From: Pseudomonadota bacterium
GTDB lineage: Bacteria > Myxococcota_A > Polyangia > Polyangiales > Polyangiaceae
Assembly (NCBI GenBank): GCA_023428245.1
Contig: JAEYYX010000007.1
Location: forward strand, 1-56,290
Length of the DNA stretch: 56,290 nt
Direction: 5' to 3'
Shown here: positions 26,414 through 34,964 of the stretch, one piece after another
How the letters are laid out: each line of letters opens with the position of its first letter
Numbering within the stretch: position 1 is the stretch's first letter
Notes under the pieces: generated by a model
The model's input: the letters and a program-made list of their open reading frames with translations, nothing else
Told to the model about the DNA's origin: nothing
Database searches by the model: none
Translations under genes and position numbers: made by a program

Positions 26414-26975
26414 CCACGTTCTCGACGGTTGCGAAGTCGCGCGCAGCACGGCCCGCTTCCTCAACCAAGAGCGGCGTGAAGGCTGTCAAACCGAAGATAC
26501 CATTCGGCCTTCTCCGAAACGCATAACGCGTCCCGACCACGGTGACGACGCTCGCCCTTTCGCCCGACGCTTCGACGGCCTTCACGGCAGAAAGATCGTG
26601 GCGCAGCTGTGAGAGCCAGCCCTCACTACGAGCGTAATGGGCAAACACAGCCGGTCCATCTTTGAGCCCAGCGAGCTCGAGGAACGGGGCCAGCGCCGCC
26701 TCCTTCCGCTCCTCCGGGTAGGCTGCGCGGATCAACTCCACGGTCCTGCGCCTGTAATCATGGATCGTGAAACAGGCGTGCTGAGCCGCTTCCTCCGTGT
26801 AGGCGAAGAACTCCTCGGGCTCTCCCTGGTTCACCGCCTTGACCACCCGGAGGTACGCGCCCTCGGGAGTACGATCGCTCGGAAAACTCAGGATTGCGAA
26901 GCCAAGCCAGCCCATAAGCGCAAGAGCAGGCACGGCGAGTGCGAGGAGGAGCCGATTCGGCCTGCTTTTTGCCAC
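26376..26975 (-). CDS. Hypothetical membrane-anchored protein
   Basis: A single N-terminal helix (LLLALAVPALALMGWLGFAIL, ~9-29) anchors a ~165-residue soluble domain outside the cytoplasm. The domain (PEGAYLRVVKAVNQGEPEEFFAYTEEAAQHACFTIHDYRRRTVELI) has the look of an NTF2/DUF-type lipoprotein-like fold with no assigned activity. The last 38 bp overlap the rhodanese gene in antisense. Divergent from the GT2 gene across 49 bp. Confidence 0.8.
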   Translation of the reverse strand: MAKSRPNRLLLALAVPALALMGWLGFAILSFPSDRTPEGAYLRVVKAVNQGEPEEFFAYTEEAAQHACFTIHDYRRRTVELIRAAYPEERKEAALAPFLELAGLKDGPAVFAHYARSEGWLSQLRHDLSAVKAVEASGERASVVTVVGTRYAFRRRPNGIFGLTAFTPLLVEEAGRAARDFATVENVAKGYQTSRAAAP

Positions 26976-27024
26976 CGAGAAAAGCTAGTACAAGGCCGCG
27001 CGCGCTGACAAGGCGCGAGATCTC

Positions 27025-27759
27025 ATGAGCCCTGTCGCCGTCATCATCCCTTGCTACTGCGTCGAAGATCGTATTCAGCAAACGCTCACTGGGATACCCG
27101 CCTCGGTCGGGCTTGTCGTGGTGGTCGACGACAAGAGCACCGATCGCACGCTCGAGGTGGCTCGCGCGGCCGCCGACCACCGCACGATCATCGTCGAGCA
27201 TGACGAAAATCGCGGCGTCGGTGCAGCCATCTTGTCGGGCTATGAATGCGCGCTCAGGCGGGGCGCGGACGTGCTCGTCGTGATGGCCGGCGACAATCAA
27301 ATGTGCCCGAGCGACCTGCCGCGTCTCCTCGAGCCTATCGAGAGCGGACGTGCCGACTACGTGAAGGGCAACCGGCTCGTGCATCCCGAATGGCGAAAGA
27401 TGCCGCTCTTACGCCGGCTCGGTACACGCTTCCTTGCTTGGCTCACCAGCCGTCTATCTGGACTGAATATCGGCGACAGTCAGTGCGGTTATACGGCGCT
27501 CTCTCGCAGGGCCGCTGAAAAGATCCCTCTCTCGGAGCTCTGGCCTCGTTACGGGTACCCCGGTCACCTTCTGCTCACGCTGGCCCAGGCGGGGCTCCGC
27601 GTTTCAGAGGTCCCGGTGTGCCCCGTCTACCGAGGCGAGCGTAGCGGCCTCAGGCCGTGGCACGTGCTCTACATCGCGGCCATCGTCTGCAGCCGCGCTC
27701 TCACGCTCAAGCTCCGTCGCCTCGGCTGGCCGAGTGCTACAGCCGAGGGGCAGCGCTGA
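27025..27759 (+). CDS. Family 2 glycosyltransferase
   Basis: The 244-residue protein has a GT-A fold: VAVIIPCYCVEDRIQQTL, VVVVDDKSTDRTLEVA, ENRGVGAAILSGYECAL and the DXD-like VVMAGDNQM. It resembles polyprenyl-phosphate hexose synthases (dolichol-phosphate mannosyltransferase-like), and the C-terminus lacks clear membrane helices. Donor and acceptor are not predictable from sequence alone. The last 156 bp overlap, in antisense, the 3' end of the 1061-residue lipoprotein gene. Confidence 0.9.
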   Translation: MSPVAVIIPCYCVEDRIQQTLTGIPASVGLVVVVDDKSTDRTLEVARAAADHRTIIVEHDENRGVGAAILSGYECALRRGADVLVVMAGDNQMCPSDLPRLLEPIESGRADYVKGNRLVHPEWRKMPLLRRLGTRFLAWLTSRLSGLNIGDSQCGYTALSRRAAEKIPLSELWPRYGYPGHLLLTLAQAGLRVSEVPVCPVYRGERSGLRPWHVLYIAAIVCSRALTLKLRRLGWPSATAEGQR

Positions 27760-30700
27760 CAGGCTCAGGCCGCGCTCAGTCTTCTTCTCCTCAAAGAGCC
27801 AACTCACTCCCTCCCCCGAGACGTCGATCAGAGCGCCGAGCTCTGTTTCGTCCGCCTCCCCGCGCCCGCCCGGGACCCGAGCGAAGGCCTCCAGCGCCGC
27901 TACACAAGGATTCTGAGGGGTACCGTGAACCACCGCTCGTCCCACCACGAGTCGGCGTGGCCCCTGGGTCGTCTTCACGATCACCTCTCGCTCGCCCCGT
28001 GGAAACGCGGGCGAGACGACGCGCACTGTGTCTTTGCGCTCCTCAGCTGTACAGGGTCGCAGCGGATCGCTCGCATCCGACAGGAGAGCGGCGCGCGCTG
28101 GGCGCGGCGGCAGGGACCCCAAGAGCCCTTCGATGGGGAGAGATTCGGCCCGCCAGAAGCGCCCCTCCGTGTCCGCGATGATGGTCGTGAAAAGCGGGAC
28201 AGTGCCCCTGTACCCGAGGTTCACCGAGAAGACGAGGTTGGAGCGCTCGGCGGCCCCAGCCAGGCGCATGGTTCGAGAACTACCATCTTTGCCCGCAGCC
28301 GCGACGACGAAGCCATCGCGGGACAGGCGAAGGAAGATGTCCTGATCCTTCACGCGGATGATCTCGCGCTCGGTCACCCGCGGATCGGCGGGCTCAGGCG
28401 GTACGGTCTCTATGACCCGGTGGGACTTACCGCACTCGTCAAAGGCAAAAAGCCCATTTTGCGCGCCACCCCGTCCGAGCTCCAGATAGAGCGTCTCCCC
28501 GCTCACGCTCAGCAAGGCCGGCTTCGCCCGCGCCCGACCGTCCCCAAGGGCTTCGTAGTCCCGCACTGAGCCGGGAACATCAAAGGGAAGTCGTCCGACG
28601 CAGGTCTGCCCGAGCATCCGATTGTCCCAGGCCACTTCCAGCGCGCTCAGCGTTCTTTGGCCCCGCGCTTCACCCTTGAACCGATAACGGAGAGCGGCCG
28701 CTCCTTCGACTTGTTCGCTCACGGTCAGCGCGAGCCCGCGTGCGTCGGGTACTCCGCGAAAGAGGCTCACTCGCTCGACGTCCTGCGCTCCGAAGCGCGC
28801 CTGATAGATCCATGCGCTCCCGTCCCAGGAGCGTGACGCGACCTGAGACCAAAAGACATCTCCCCGCGCCGCGTCATGAGCGGTCGGACGCGAGGATGCC
28901 CCTTCCAGCGTGATGCGGGGAGCTCCCGTGGCGTCGCAGGAGATCTGCGCCCCAAGGTGCGGCTGCCCCATGTGCTCCTCCCGCTCCCGGCTCGCGGGCA
29001 AAGCCGACCGCCGCTCAGTCGACCCGAATCCTCTCCGGAAGAGCTCATCGCCGACGACGCAGCCAGCCTGCACACAAATGACTCCATGAGTGAGCCCGAG
29101 CTTTCCCCGGAGCGCCGGAACCTCGGAGCGCCTCCAAGAAAGCCCGCCATCGAGGGACTCCACCAGCCGCCCCGTCGATTCCTGGGCTCCGAGAAATCGA
29201 TCGCCAAATCCGCCGAGCCGCAGGTTCGCCTCCGGCGGCGTCCCGACACCGACGAGATGGAGCTGGGCGTCGACAGCCGCGGTCAGGAGCTTCTCGCCAT
29301 CACCGACTGCGATTCCAGTGACAGAGCCCTCCGACGGAAAGAGCGCCACGTACTGCAACGCGCCGAGAGAGCCCCCGAGGAGACTCGAGAGATCGAGAGA
29401 GCTCACGAGGAAGCGGGGAGGGTTCTCGGCGAGCCGAGAGATCGTCCCTCGATCGGAGGGTATTTCCTTGACGGTTTGGGCCTCGGTGATTCGGTAGAGA
29501 AGCAGGTGTTGATCTCGCGACCTCTGAGTGACCACGAGCAACGCGCCGTCACCAGCAAAGGCGAGTTCGAGAGCGCTCGTCGCCTCGGGGATCGGGACTT
29601 CTACGCTCCCGGTGCCCCGAGCTGAGCCCCAGAACACGCCGCGAGGACCGCAGCCGGGCTCATTCTCCCAAGCAGGACAGAACCCGAGCCAAGCGAGCCG
29701 CTCCCCTTTCACCGCCATCCGCAGCCGTTCGGCCTCGCCTCGCAGGCCCTCCCCGAGCACTTGAAAAGATTCACCGAGCGGCGCGTAGAGAAAATCATAC
29801 CGCTCACGTCCTGCTCGGCTCTCACAGATCACGAAGACACCGCCGTCACCGAGCGTCACGTGCTTCGGTTCACAACCGAGCGTAACGTCCGTCTCCACCA
29901 AGGGCTCCGCCGCGGCTCCGCTCCACAGACGAAAATCCCCGTCCCTCTGTCTTACAAAGGAGACAGCTTCGCCTGAGGGACTCGAAGCAGCGTGCCCCGC
30001 CCGAACGGAGATTGCACGCAGGTAAGTCGGGTTTGTTAGCTCCGCTCGAGGGGCAAGCGCACCCTCCGGTTCGAGAGGGACAAAGGCGCTCGGCCCTTTT
30101 AGCCCCAGGCGCAAGTCGGAGCCTCGCTCGAAAGGCGCTCCGCCGAAGGTGAAGGGCAGCGCCCTCAATTGCCCACTCGGTTCCCTCAGGAAGTAGGACT
30201 CGGGGAGCGAAGCCAAATAGACATCGAGTGCCCCGGCTTCGAGCGAGGTGAAGAAAGGAGCCCCTTCACTTTTTTCCCAGGTCGCTCCGAGATCTTTCGA
30301 GATCCAAAGGGCTCCGTCTGCACCGAGCCCCAAAAACTCTCCTGTCCGAGGAGAGATCGCTGCGTCCGTGAATACCTCGGGCGGCTCAAAGCCACTCGTC
30401 CACGGCGCAAGGGGCCCACTCGCCCGGTAAGTGCGACCGGTGCGACCGATCCCGTAGACTCTTCCGGCGCGTTCCATGACGCCCGCCAGCACCTCGGGCG
30501 CGACGTCGCCGCGACTCGAGCTCTTGTCGTGCGTGCGCCCTCCGAGGGCGTCGATCCAAAGGCGACCGCCACTCGAAAGGTCGAGTACATATGTGAATAA
30601 AGAGGCGCCCTGGGGACGATACTCCCAGCGCGCCACGGGCTCCTCGGAAGGCGCCCGTGAGGGCGCCGGCTCATTCCGACTCGGCGGCGCACGGAAGCCA

Positions 30701-30789
30701 CATCCGAGCGCCGACCAGCCGAGAAAAAAAACGAAGAGCCCGTCCCCCGAGCGAGGCCAAGCCCGCCGCCCGAGGACGGGACCCAACAT
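27604..30789 (-). CDS. Very large lipoprotein with BNR/Asp-box repeats
   Basis: The signal peptide ends in the lipobox SALGC (Cys30). The 1061-residue mature part is beta-rich and carries at least two Asp-box/BNR motifs (WISKDLGATWEKS near 165-180; SLDGGLSWRRSEV in the middle), the signature of beta-propellers such as sialidase-, sortilin- or Ycf48-like folds. No catalytic function can be assigned. The start codon directly follows the trxA stop (TAAATG), so translation is coupled to thioredoxin. The last ~50 codons are antisense to the GT2 gene and look less protein-like (ERESAAADDGRDVEHVP), as if an earlier stop had been lost. Confidence 0.8.
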   Translation of the reverse strand: MLGPVLGRRAWPRSGDGLFVFFLGWSALGCGFRAPPSRNEPAPSRAPSEEPVARWEYRPQGASLFTYVLDLSSGGRLWIDALGGRTHDKSSSRGDVAPEVLAGVMERAGRVYGIGRTGRTYRASGPLAPWTSGFEPPEVFTDAAISPRTGEFLGLGADGALWISKDLGATWEKSEGAPFFTSLEAGALDVYLASLPESYFLREPSGQLRALPFTFGGAPFERGSDLRLGLKGPSAFVPLEPEGALAPRAELTNPTYLRAISVRAGHAASSPSGEAVSFVRQRDGDFRLWSGAAAEPLVETDVTLGCEPKHVTLGDGGVFVICESRAGRERYDFLYAPLGESFQVLGEGLRGEAERLRMAVKGERLAWLGFCPAWENEPGCGPRGVFWGSARGTGSVEVPIPEATSALELAFAGDGALLVVTQRSRDQHLLLYRITEAQTVKEIPSDRGTISRLAENPPRFLVSSLDLSSLLGGSLGALQYVALFPSEGSVTGIAVGDGEKLLTAAVDAQLHLVGVGTPPEANLRLGGFGDRFLGAQESTGRLVESLDGGLSWRRSEVPALRGKLGLTHGVICVQAGCVVGDELFRRGFGSTERRSALPASREREEHMGQPHLGAQISCDATGAPRITLEGASSRPTAHDAARGDVFWSQVASRSWDGSAWIYQARFGAQDVERVSLFRGVPDARGLALTVSEQVEGAAALRYRFKGEARGQRTLSALEVAWDNRMLGQTCVGRLPFDVPGSVRDYEALGDGRARAKPALLSVSGETLYLELGRGGAQNGLFAFDECGKSHRVIETVPPEPADPRVTEREIIRVKDQDIFLRLSRDGFVVAAAGKDGSSRTMRLAGAAERSNLVFSVNLGYRGTVPLFTTIIADTEGRFWRAESLPIEGLLGSLPPRPARAALLSDASDPLRPCTAEERKDTVRVVSPAFPRGEREVIVKTTQGPRRLVVGRAVVHGTPQNPCVAALEAFARVPGGRGEADETELGALIDVSGEGVSWLFEEKKTERGLSLSALPLGCSTRPAEATELERESAAADDGRDVEHVPRPEAATLASVDGAHRDL

Positions 30790-31113
30790 TTAGCCGCGAA
30801 CCAGCTCGAGGAGCTTGTTCTTGGTCGTGAGACCGACGTGCTGATCGGCCTTCTCACCGTTCTTGAAGACCATGACGGTCGGGACGCCGCGAATGCCATA
30901 CTTCCCGGCGGTGAGCGGAGAGGCATCGATATCGAGCTTGCCGACCTTCGCCTCGGCACCGAGTGCGTCGGCGACCTGATCGATGATCGGAGCGAGCTGC
31001 CGACAAGGTCCACACCACGAGGCGGTGAAGTCGACGAGCACGGGCTTGTCTGACGAGAGCACCTCATCTGCAAAGTTGATGTCGTTGAACTCGAGAACCT
31101 TTTCGGAGGCCAT
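30790..31113 (-). CDS. trxA: Thioredoxin
   Basis: The 107-residue protein is a classical cytoplasmic thioredoxin: VLVDFTASWCGPCRQLAP with the WCGPC redox site (Cys34, Cys37), VGKLDIDASPLTAGKYGIRGVPTVMVFKNGE including the cis-Pro. It reduces protein disulphides with thioredoxin reductase. ATG 31113 is used; an open frame upstream is not part of the protein. The lipoprotein gene begins at the next base after its TAA. Confidence 0.97.
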   Translation of the reverse strand: MASEKVLEFNDINFADEVLSSDKPVLVDFTASWCGPCRQLAPIIDQVADALGAEAKVGKLDIDASPLTAGKYGIRGVPTVMVFKNGEKADQHVGLTTKNKLLELVRG

Positions 31114-31314
31114 GGTCCGAGAAAGATAATGCCGGAAACGGCGTCCGCAAGGGATGGCTCCTTCTCTTGACCTGATCTTCAAAGATGGGAGAAGCCCCGA
31201 GCCATGAGGTTCGCGGACGCGGATATTCTTAGCCCGAACCCGGTGTCGCCGGAGACGGCTGGTCTGCCCCTGCCCGGCCCAACCAGCGCGTGGACCGCTC
31301 CGGGAGTTATTTCC

Positions 31315-31926
31315 GTGCTCAGTGAAATGGCGCTCCCCGAGCGGCTGCTGCGCATGCAGCAAGTCCTCGCCGCGCGTACCCGCGACGTGACGGTCGTGCT
31401 CGAAAATCCCTACGACCCTCATAACATCTCGGCCGTTCTCAGGAGTTGTGATGCATTTGGGGTGCAGGACGTGCACATCGTCGGGAGCAAGGCGCGTCTC
31501 GCAGCCGCGAACAAGGTGACCAAAGGAAGTCACCAGTGGATCGATCTTTATCATCACGAAAAAGCCCTGGTGGGCGCCCAGAAGCTCAAGGACGCTGGGT
31601 ATGAGCTCGTGATGACTCATCCGGAAGGCGCCTGGGTCCCGAGCGACCTCGCTTCTATCCCGAAGCTCGCTCTCGTCTTCGGCAATGAACACGAAGGGGT
31701 CTCGGAAGAGGTAGGTACACTCTGTTCCGCCGCCGTGCGCATCCCGATGTGCGGCTTCGTGGAGAGCCTGAACCTGAGCGTGTCCGCCGCCATCCTCCTC
31801 CAATCCGCGACCCAGGCTCGGCCCCGCGGCCTCCCGGACCCGGTCCGAGAGAATCTCCTCGCCCGTTGGCTCCGGGCCTCGGTGCCACGATCCGCCGAGA
31901 TTTTGGCGGCGTTCGACGCCCGCTAG
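31315..31926 (+). CDS. trmH: TrmH-family tRNA/rRNA 2'-O-methyltransferase
   Basis: The SPOUT-fold motifs are clear: LENPYDPHNISAVLRSCDAFGVQDVHIV (motif 1), ALVFGNEHEGVSEE (motif 2) and IPMCGFVESLNLSVSAAILLQ (motif 3), close to TrmH, which methylates Gm18 in tRNA. GTG 31315 is chosen because GGGAG sits 8 bases upstream and the length then matches E. coli TrmH; ATG 31204 would add 37 residues of Pro-rich sequence. It heads a plus-strand run with two bactofilins and pyrE. Confidence 0.9.
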   Translation: MLSEMALPERLLRMQQVLAARTRDVTVVLENPYDPHNISAVLRSCDAFGVQDVHIVGSKARLAAANKVTKGSHQWIDLYHHEKALVGAQKLKDAGYELVMTHPEGAWVPSDLASIPKLALVFGNEHEGVSEEVGTLCSAAVRIPMCGFVESLNLSVSAAILLQSATQARPRGLPDPVRENLLARWLRASVPRSAEILAAFDAR

Positions 31927-31976
31927 CGAAAAGGGCTAAGCTACCCGTCACCATCGGCCCCCAAGGAAGCGCACAT

Positions 31977-32291
31977 TTGGCAGACTCGATCATCGGCCCG
32001 GGCATCATTATCGACGGGACAGTCCAAGCAGAAGGCGATCTCCGCGTCCTCGGGCGTGTGCTCGGCCGCGTCTCCGTGAGCGGCACTCTCGAACTCGCCC
32101 CCACCGGCTCCGTCACAAGTGACGTCGTCGGCGGACGAGTCTTGGTCGCTGGCATGGTCGAAGGGAACGTGACCGGCACTGAACGCGTCGACCTCCTGGC
32201 GGGAGCGCGCCTCCTCGGCAACGTCAAGGCGCCACGGCTCACGATCGCGGATGGCGCTACCTTCCGCGGCAAAGTGGAGATGGATCTCTAA
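31977..32291 (+). CDS. Bactofilin (104 aa)
   Basis: The product is almost only the bactofilin (DUF583) right-handed beta-helix: repeating short strands with Gly turns such as IDGTVQAEGDLRVLGRVLGRVSVSGTLELAPTGSV. Bactofilins polymerise without nucleotides and organise cell shape, chromosome segregation or surface machinery in myxobacteria. The TTG at 31977 has AAGGA nine bases upstream and gives LADSIIGPGIII, the usual beginning. The second bactofilin starts one base after its stop. Confidence 0.88.
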   Translation: MADSIIGPGIIIDGTVQAEGDLRVLGRVLGRVSVSGTLELAPTGSVTSDVVGGRVLVAGMVEGNVTGTERVDLLAGARLLGNVKAPRLTIADGATFRGKVEMDL

Positions 32292-32292
32292 C

Positions 32293-33024
32293 GTGTCCAG
32301 CGAACGAAGTAACGTAGAGACCACGGTGCTCGGCGCCGGGGTCGTCATCATTGGGAACCTCAGCGGTCAGGGGGCTCTGGAAGTCCAAGGGCGCGTCCAA
32401 GGGAATCTCCGCTTGGATGGGCCTCTGACGATTGGGCGAGGGGGAACCGTCGTCGGCAACATCACCGCTCACAGCGTCTCCGTCGCGGGCTCCGTGCACG
32501 GGGACATCGAGGCCAAGGACGGGATCGAAATCCAAGGCCCAGGCAGCGTCGAAGGAAACCTGCGCGCCCCCCGCATCGGGATCGAATTGGGAGCAGAGGT
32601 ACGAGGTCTGGTCCAGGCGGGAAGTGCGGCCGCGCAGAAGGCGCCGGCAGCAAAGGCTGCCCCTCCGAAGTCGCAGCACCTTGAGTCTTCGGTCACCACG
32701 CCCGTGTCTGACGAAGCTACCCTTCGGCCGGACGAGGTTTCTCCTCCCGCTCCAGAGCTCGACGACGTCGAGACAGAAGAGGAGTTCGTCGAAGCGGAGA
32801 GCGAAGGCGAGCGCGAAGCAGAGCCTGGAGCTCTACGCGCCAGGCGGAGGCGACGCCGTCGCAAGCGCCGCTCCGACTCCGCGGATCCCACGTCTCCCGC
32901 TTCCGATGAAGGATGGCCTGAGAGCGCCCCGGCAGAGGCGGCTCCTCCCCCCCCGCGACCCGCCGGTCCGCCGCGCCCTCCCACGTTCCAAAAAGGCGCT
33001 CACGCGCAGAGGCGTCGGCCCTAA
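32293..33024 (+). CDS. Bactofilin with acidic then Arg-rich C-terminal tail
   Basis: Residues ~8-115 are a second bactofilin beta-helix (TTVLGAGVVIIGNLSGQGALEVQGRVQGNLRLDG). It continues with a Pro/Ala linker, a Glu/Asp-rich stretch (ELDDVETEEEFVEAESEGE), a run of Arg/Lys (about RRRRRRRKRR) and a Pro-rich end. The basic tail could bind nucleic acid or membrane, as in some myxobacterial bactofilins that contact chromosome-segregation proteins; that is inference. GTG 32293 is chosen because it immediately follows the first bactofilin's TAA. The longer frame starts inside the upstream gene. Confidence 0.85.
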   Translation: MSSERSNVETTVLGAGVVIIGNLSGQGALEVQGRVQGNLRLDGPLTIGRGGTVVGNITAHSVSVAGSVHGDIEAKDGIEIQGPGSVEGNLRAPRIGIELGAEVRGLVQAGSAAAQKAPAAKAAPPKSQHLESSVTTPVSDEATLRPDEVSPPAPELDDVETEEEFVEAESEGEREAEPGALRARRRRRRRKRRSDSADPTSPASDEGWPESAPAEAAPPPPRPAGPPRPPTFQKGAHAQRRRP

Positions 33025-33096
33025 CCGGCGACATCCTCCGGGCAGCCCCGGGCTTCTAGACGCTGCTTCTCTTCCCGCCTACAGGGCTTCTCGAAG

Positions 33097-33204
33097 ATGC
33101 GAGCCGCTCAAGAGACACAGAAATACATCGAGCAGATCTCGGGGACGCGGGCGAAAGCCCTCGGCTCCTCACCCATGACGGGCCTTCAAGGAGGACGCCG
33201 ATGA
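33097..33204 (+). CDS. Possible 35-codon leader ORF overlapping pyrE
   Basis: ATG 33097 opens a 35-residue frame (MRAAQETQKYIEQISGTRAK then ALGSSPMTGLQGGRR) ending in TGA that overlaps the pyrE ATG as ATGA. The pyrE Shine-Dalgarno lies inside its last codons, so ribosomes on the leader would affect pyrE initiation. The first 20 residues are amphipathic and plausible. The ATG itself lacks a strong ribosome-binding site; no homologue known to me. Confidence 0.4.
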   Translation: MRAAQETQKYIEQISGTRAKALGSSPMTGLQGGRR

Positions 33205-33749
33205 GCCGCGAGCGCTTGATCCAGATCCTCACCGAACGAAGCTTCGAGCGCCGTCAGGTCAAGCTCGCTTCCGGACGCACCAGTAACTTTTTCATCGACT
33301 GCAAACAAACAATTCTGACCGCCGAAGGACATGCCCTCGTCGGCAGTCTTATGTTCGATGCGCTCTCCGAGTTCGGGCAAGTCGACGCCGTCGCTGGTGT
33401 TGCGCTCGGCGGCTGCCCACTCGCTTCGGCAGTCTCGCTCGTCAGCCACCAGAGGGGCCAAGATTTGCCGGCTTTCTATGTGCGGAAAGAGAAGAAAGAC
33501 CACGGGACCGAGAAGCTGCTCGAAGGAGACAAGGCGCTCCGTCCGGGCATGCGTGTCGCTTTGCTCGAAGATGTCATCACCACAGGTGGCTCGAGCTTGA
33601 AAGCTCTCGAGGTGCTCAAGGCCGCGGGCGCCGAGATCGCGGGCATCATCGCGCTCGTCGATCGCGACGAGGGCGGTCGCGAGACGATCGAAGCCCAGGG
33701 CGTGAAACTTGTCGCACTCACGACACGACACGACTTCATGAAAGACTGA
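33201..33749 (+). CDS. pyrE: Orotate phosphoribosyltransferase
   Basis: The 182-residue protein is PyrE, which joins orotate and PRPP to make OMP in pyrimidine synthesis. The PRPP-binding motif is ALLEDVITTGGSSLKAL; KLASGRTSNFFIDCKQ and FYVRKEKKDHGTEKLLEG are the other family blocks. AAGGAGG lies eight bases before ATG 33201. It is the last gene of the trmH-bactofilin run; other pyr genes are absent. Confidence 0.97.
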   Translation: MSRERLIQILTERSFERRQVKLASGRTSNFFIDCKQTILTAEGHALVGSLMFDALSEFGQVDAVAGVALGGCPLASAVSLVSHQRGQDLPAFYVRKEKKDHGTEKLLEGDKALRPGMRVALLEDVITTGGSSLKALEVLKAAGAEIAGIIALVDRDEGGRETIEAQGVKLVALTTRHDFMKD

Positions 33750-33794
33750 TCTCAGAAAGGCCTGAGGTGCGCGAACAGAGCGCCTCGAAAAACT

Positions 33795-34964
33795 TCAGAC
33801 TCTCGGGCCGACGCGGAGCGCAATGAACTTCAGGTAGCGCCCTTCTTCATGCCCAAGCGCGATCGGATGATCGGTAGCATGGCCGATTTCGTGAAGAATC
33901 TGGCCGCGAATGCGCGCCTTGCGACCTGACTCGCTCAGAAGAAAGCGGAACTCGTTCGGGCTCACCTGGGACGTGCAGCTCGCAGCACAAAAAACTCCGC
34001 CAGGGCTCACGACCCGAAGTGCCTGGCTCATCAGCTTCACGTAAGCCCGCTCAGCCGCGCGCTTCTGCTCTCGGTTCTTGGCAAAGCTCGGCGGGTCGCT
34101 GATCACAACGTCCCACCTCTGACCTTTTTTGGCCGCTCGCTCCAAGAACGAAAAGACGTCCTCGGCGTGCTCATCGTGCGGGGTGGCGTCGAGACCATTG
34201 TCCTCGAAGTTTTTCGCAACAGCGCGCACAGCGCCCTCCGCGATATCGACGCTGGTCACCGAGCGGGCACCGCCTAGCGCTGCAGCCACAGAAAAACCGC
34301 CCGTATAACTAAACAGGTTCAGTACGGAGCGGCCGCTGGAAACTCCCCTGACCCAGCGTCGATTCTCTCGATGATCGAAGAAAAGCCCGGTCTTCTGGCC
34401 GCGGATCAGGTCAACGCCGAGGCGCATTCCATACTCTTCGATGAAGAGATCTTCATGAGGAGCGGCTCCCGAGAGAACCTCGAGTTCGACGCTGTCCTCT
34501 CTGCGCAAGCGCCGGAGCACCCCTTTGGGCTGAGCGACCTCGCCGAGTGCCGCCACCAACTGGGGAAGGATGGTTTCGAGAGACCTCGAATAGGTCTGGA
34601 GGACCGCGTAGCCCTGATAGGAGTCGACTACGACGCCGGGGAGTCCATCGCCCTCACCGTTGATCAAGCGATAACCCGTGACTCCATTTTCTCTGAGTGG
34701 AGCACGAAGCGCCCATGCGTCCTCGACCCGGGCCCGGAAGAAGGCCGCGTCCGGCTGTTTTTCGCTCGAAAATAGGCGCACGGCGATCGGGGACTCTTCG
34801 TCCCAGAGCCCATAGGCCGCAAAGGAGCCGGACACGATCCTGACCCACTCCCCCGTTCGGGCCCGACTGCGCGGGATGTGATCTCGGTACACCCACGGAT
34901 GTCCCGAGGCCAGTCGACTCGCGAGCGCCTCCGGCAGGACAATCCCTGAAGCCAAACGACTCAT
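33795..34964 (-). CDS. RlmI-like class I rRNA (cytosine-C5) methyltransferase
   Basis: Residues ~1-75 are a PUA-like RNA-binding domain (GHPWVYRDHI, GEWVRIVSG). The C-terminal methyltransferase has GQKTGLFFDHRENRRWV, the SAM motif NLFSYTGGFSVAAALGGA and the catalytic-type DPPSFAKNR. This is the YccW/RlmI architecture that methylates 23S rRNA C1962. The ATG overlaps the upstream Nudix stop as ATGA, so the two genes form a coupled operon. Confidence 0.93.
   Translation of the reverse strand: MSRLASGIVLPEALASRLASGHPWVYRDHIPRSRARTGEWVRIVSGSFAAYGLWDEESPIAVRLFSSEKQPDAAFFRARVEDAWALRAPLRENGVTGYRLINGEGDGLPGVVVDSYQGYAVLQTYSRSLETILPQLVAALGEVAQPKGVLRRLRREDSVELEVLSGAAPHEDLFIEEYGMRLGVDLIRGQKTGLFFDHRENRRWVRGVSSGRSVLNLFSYTGGFSVAAALGGARSVTSVDIAEGAVRAVAKNFEDNGLDATPHDEHAEDVFSFLERAAKKGQRWDVVISDPPSFAKNREQKRAAERAYVKLMSQALRVVSPGGVFCAASCTSQVSPNEFRFLLSESGRKARIRGQILHEIGHATDHPIALGHEEGRYLKFIALRVGPRV

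Noticed and set aside
31204..31314. N-terminal extension of the TrmH-family protein
   Set aside because: Adds 37 Pro-rich residues absent from TrmH; GTG 31315 has a better Shine-Dalgarno.
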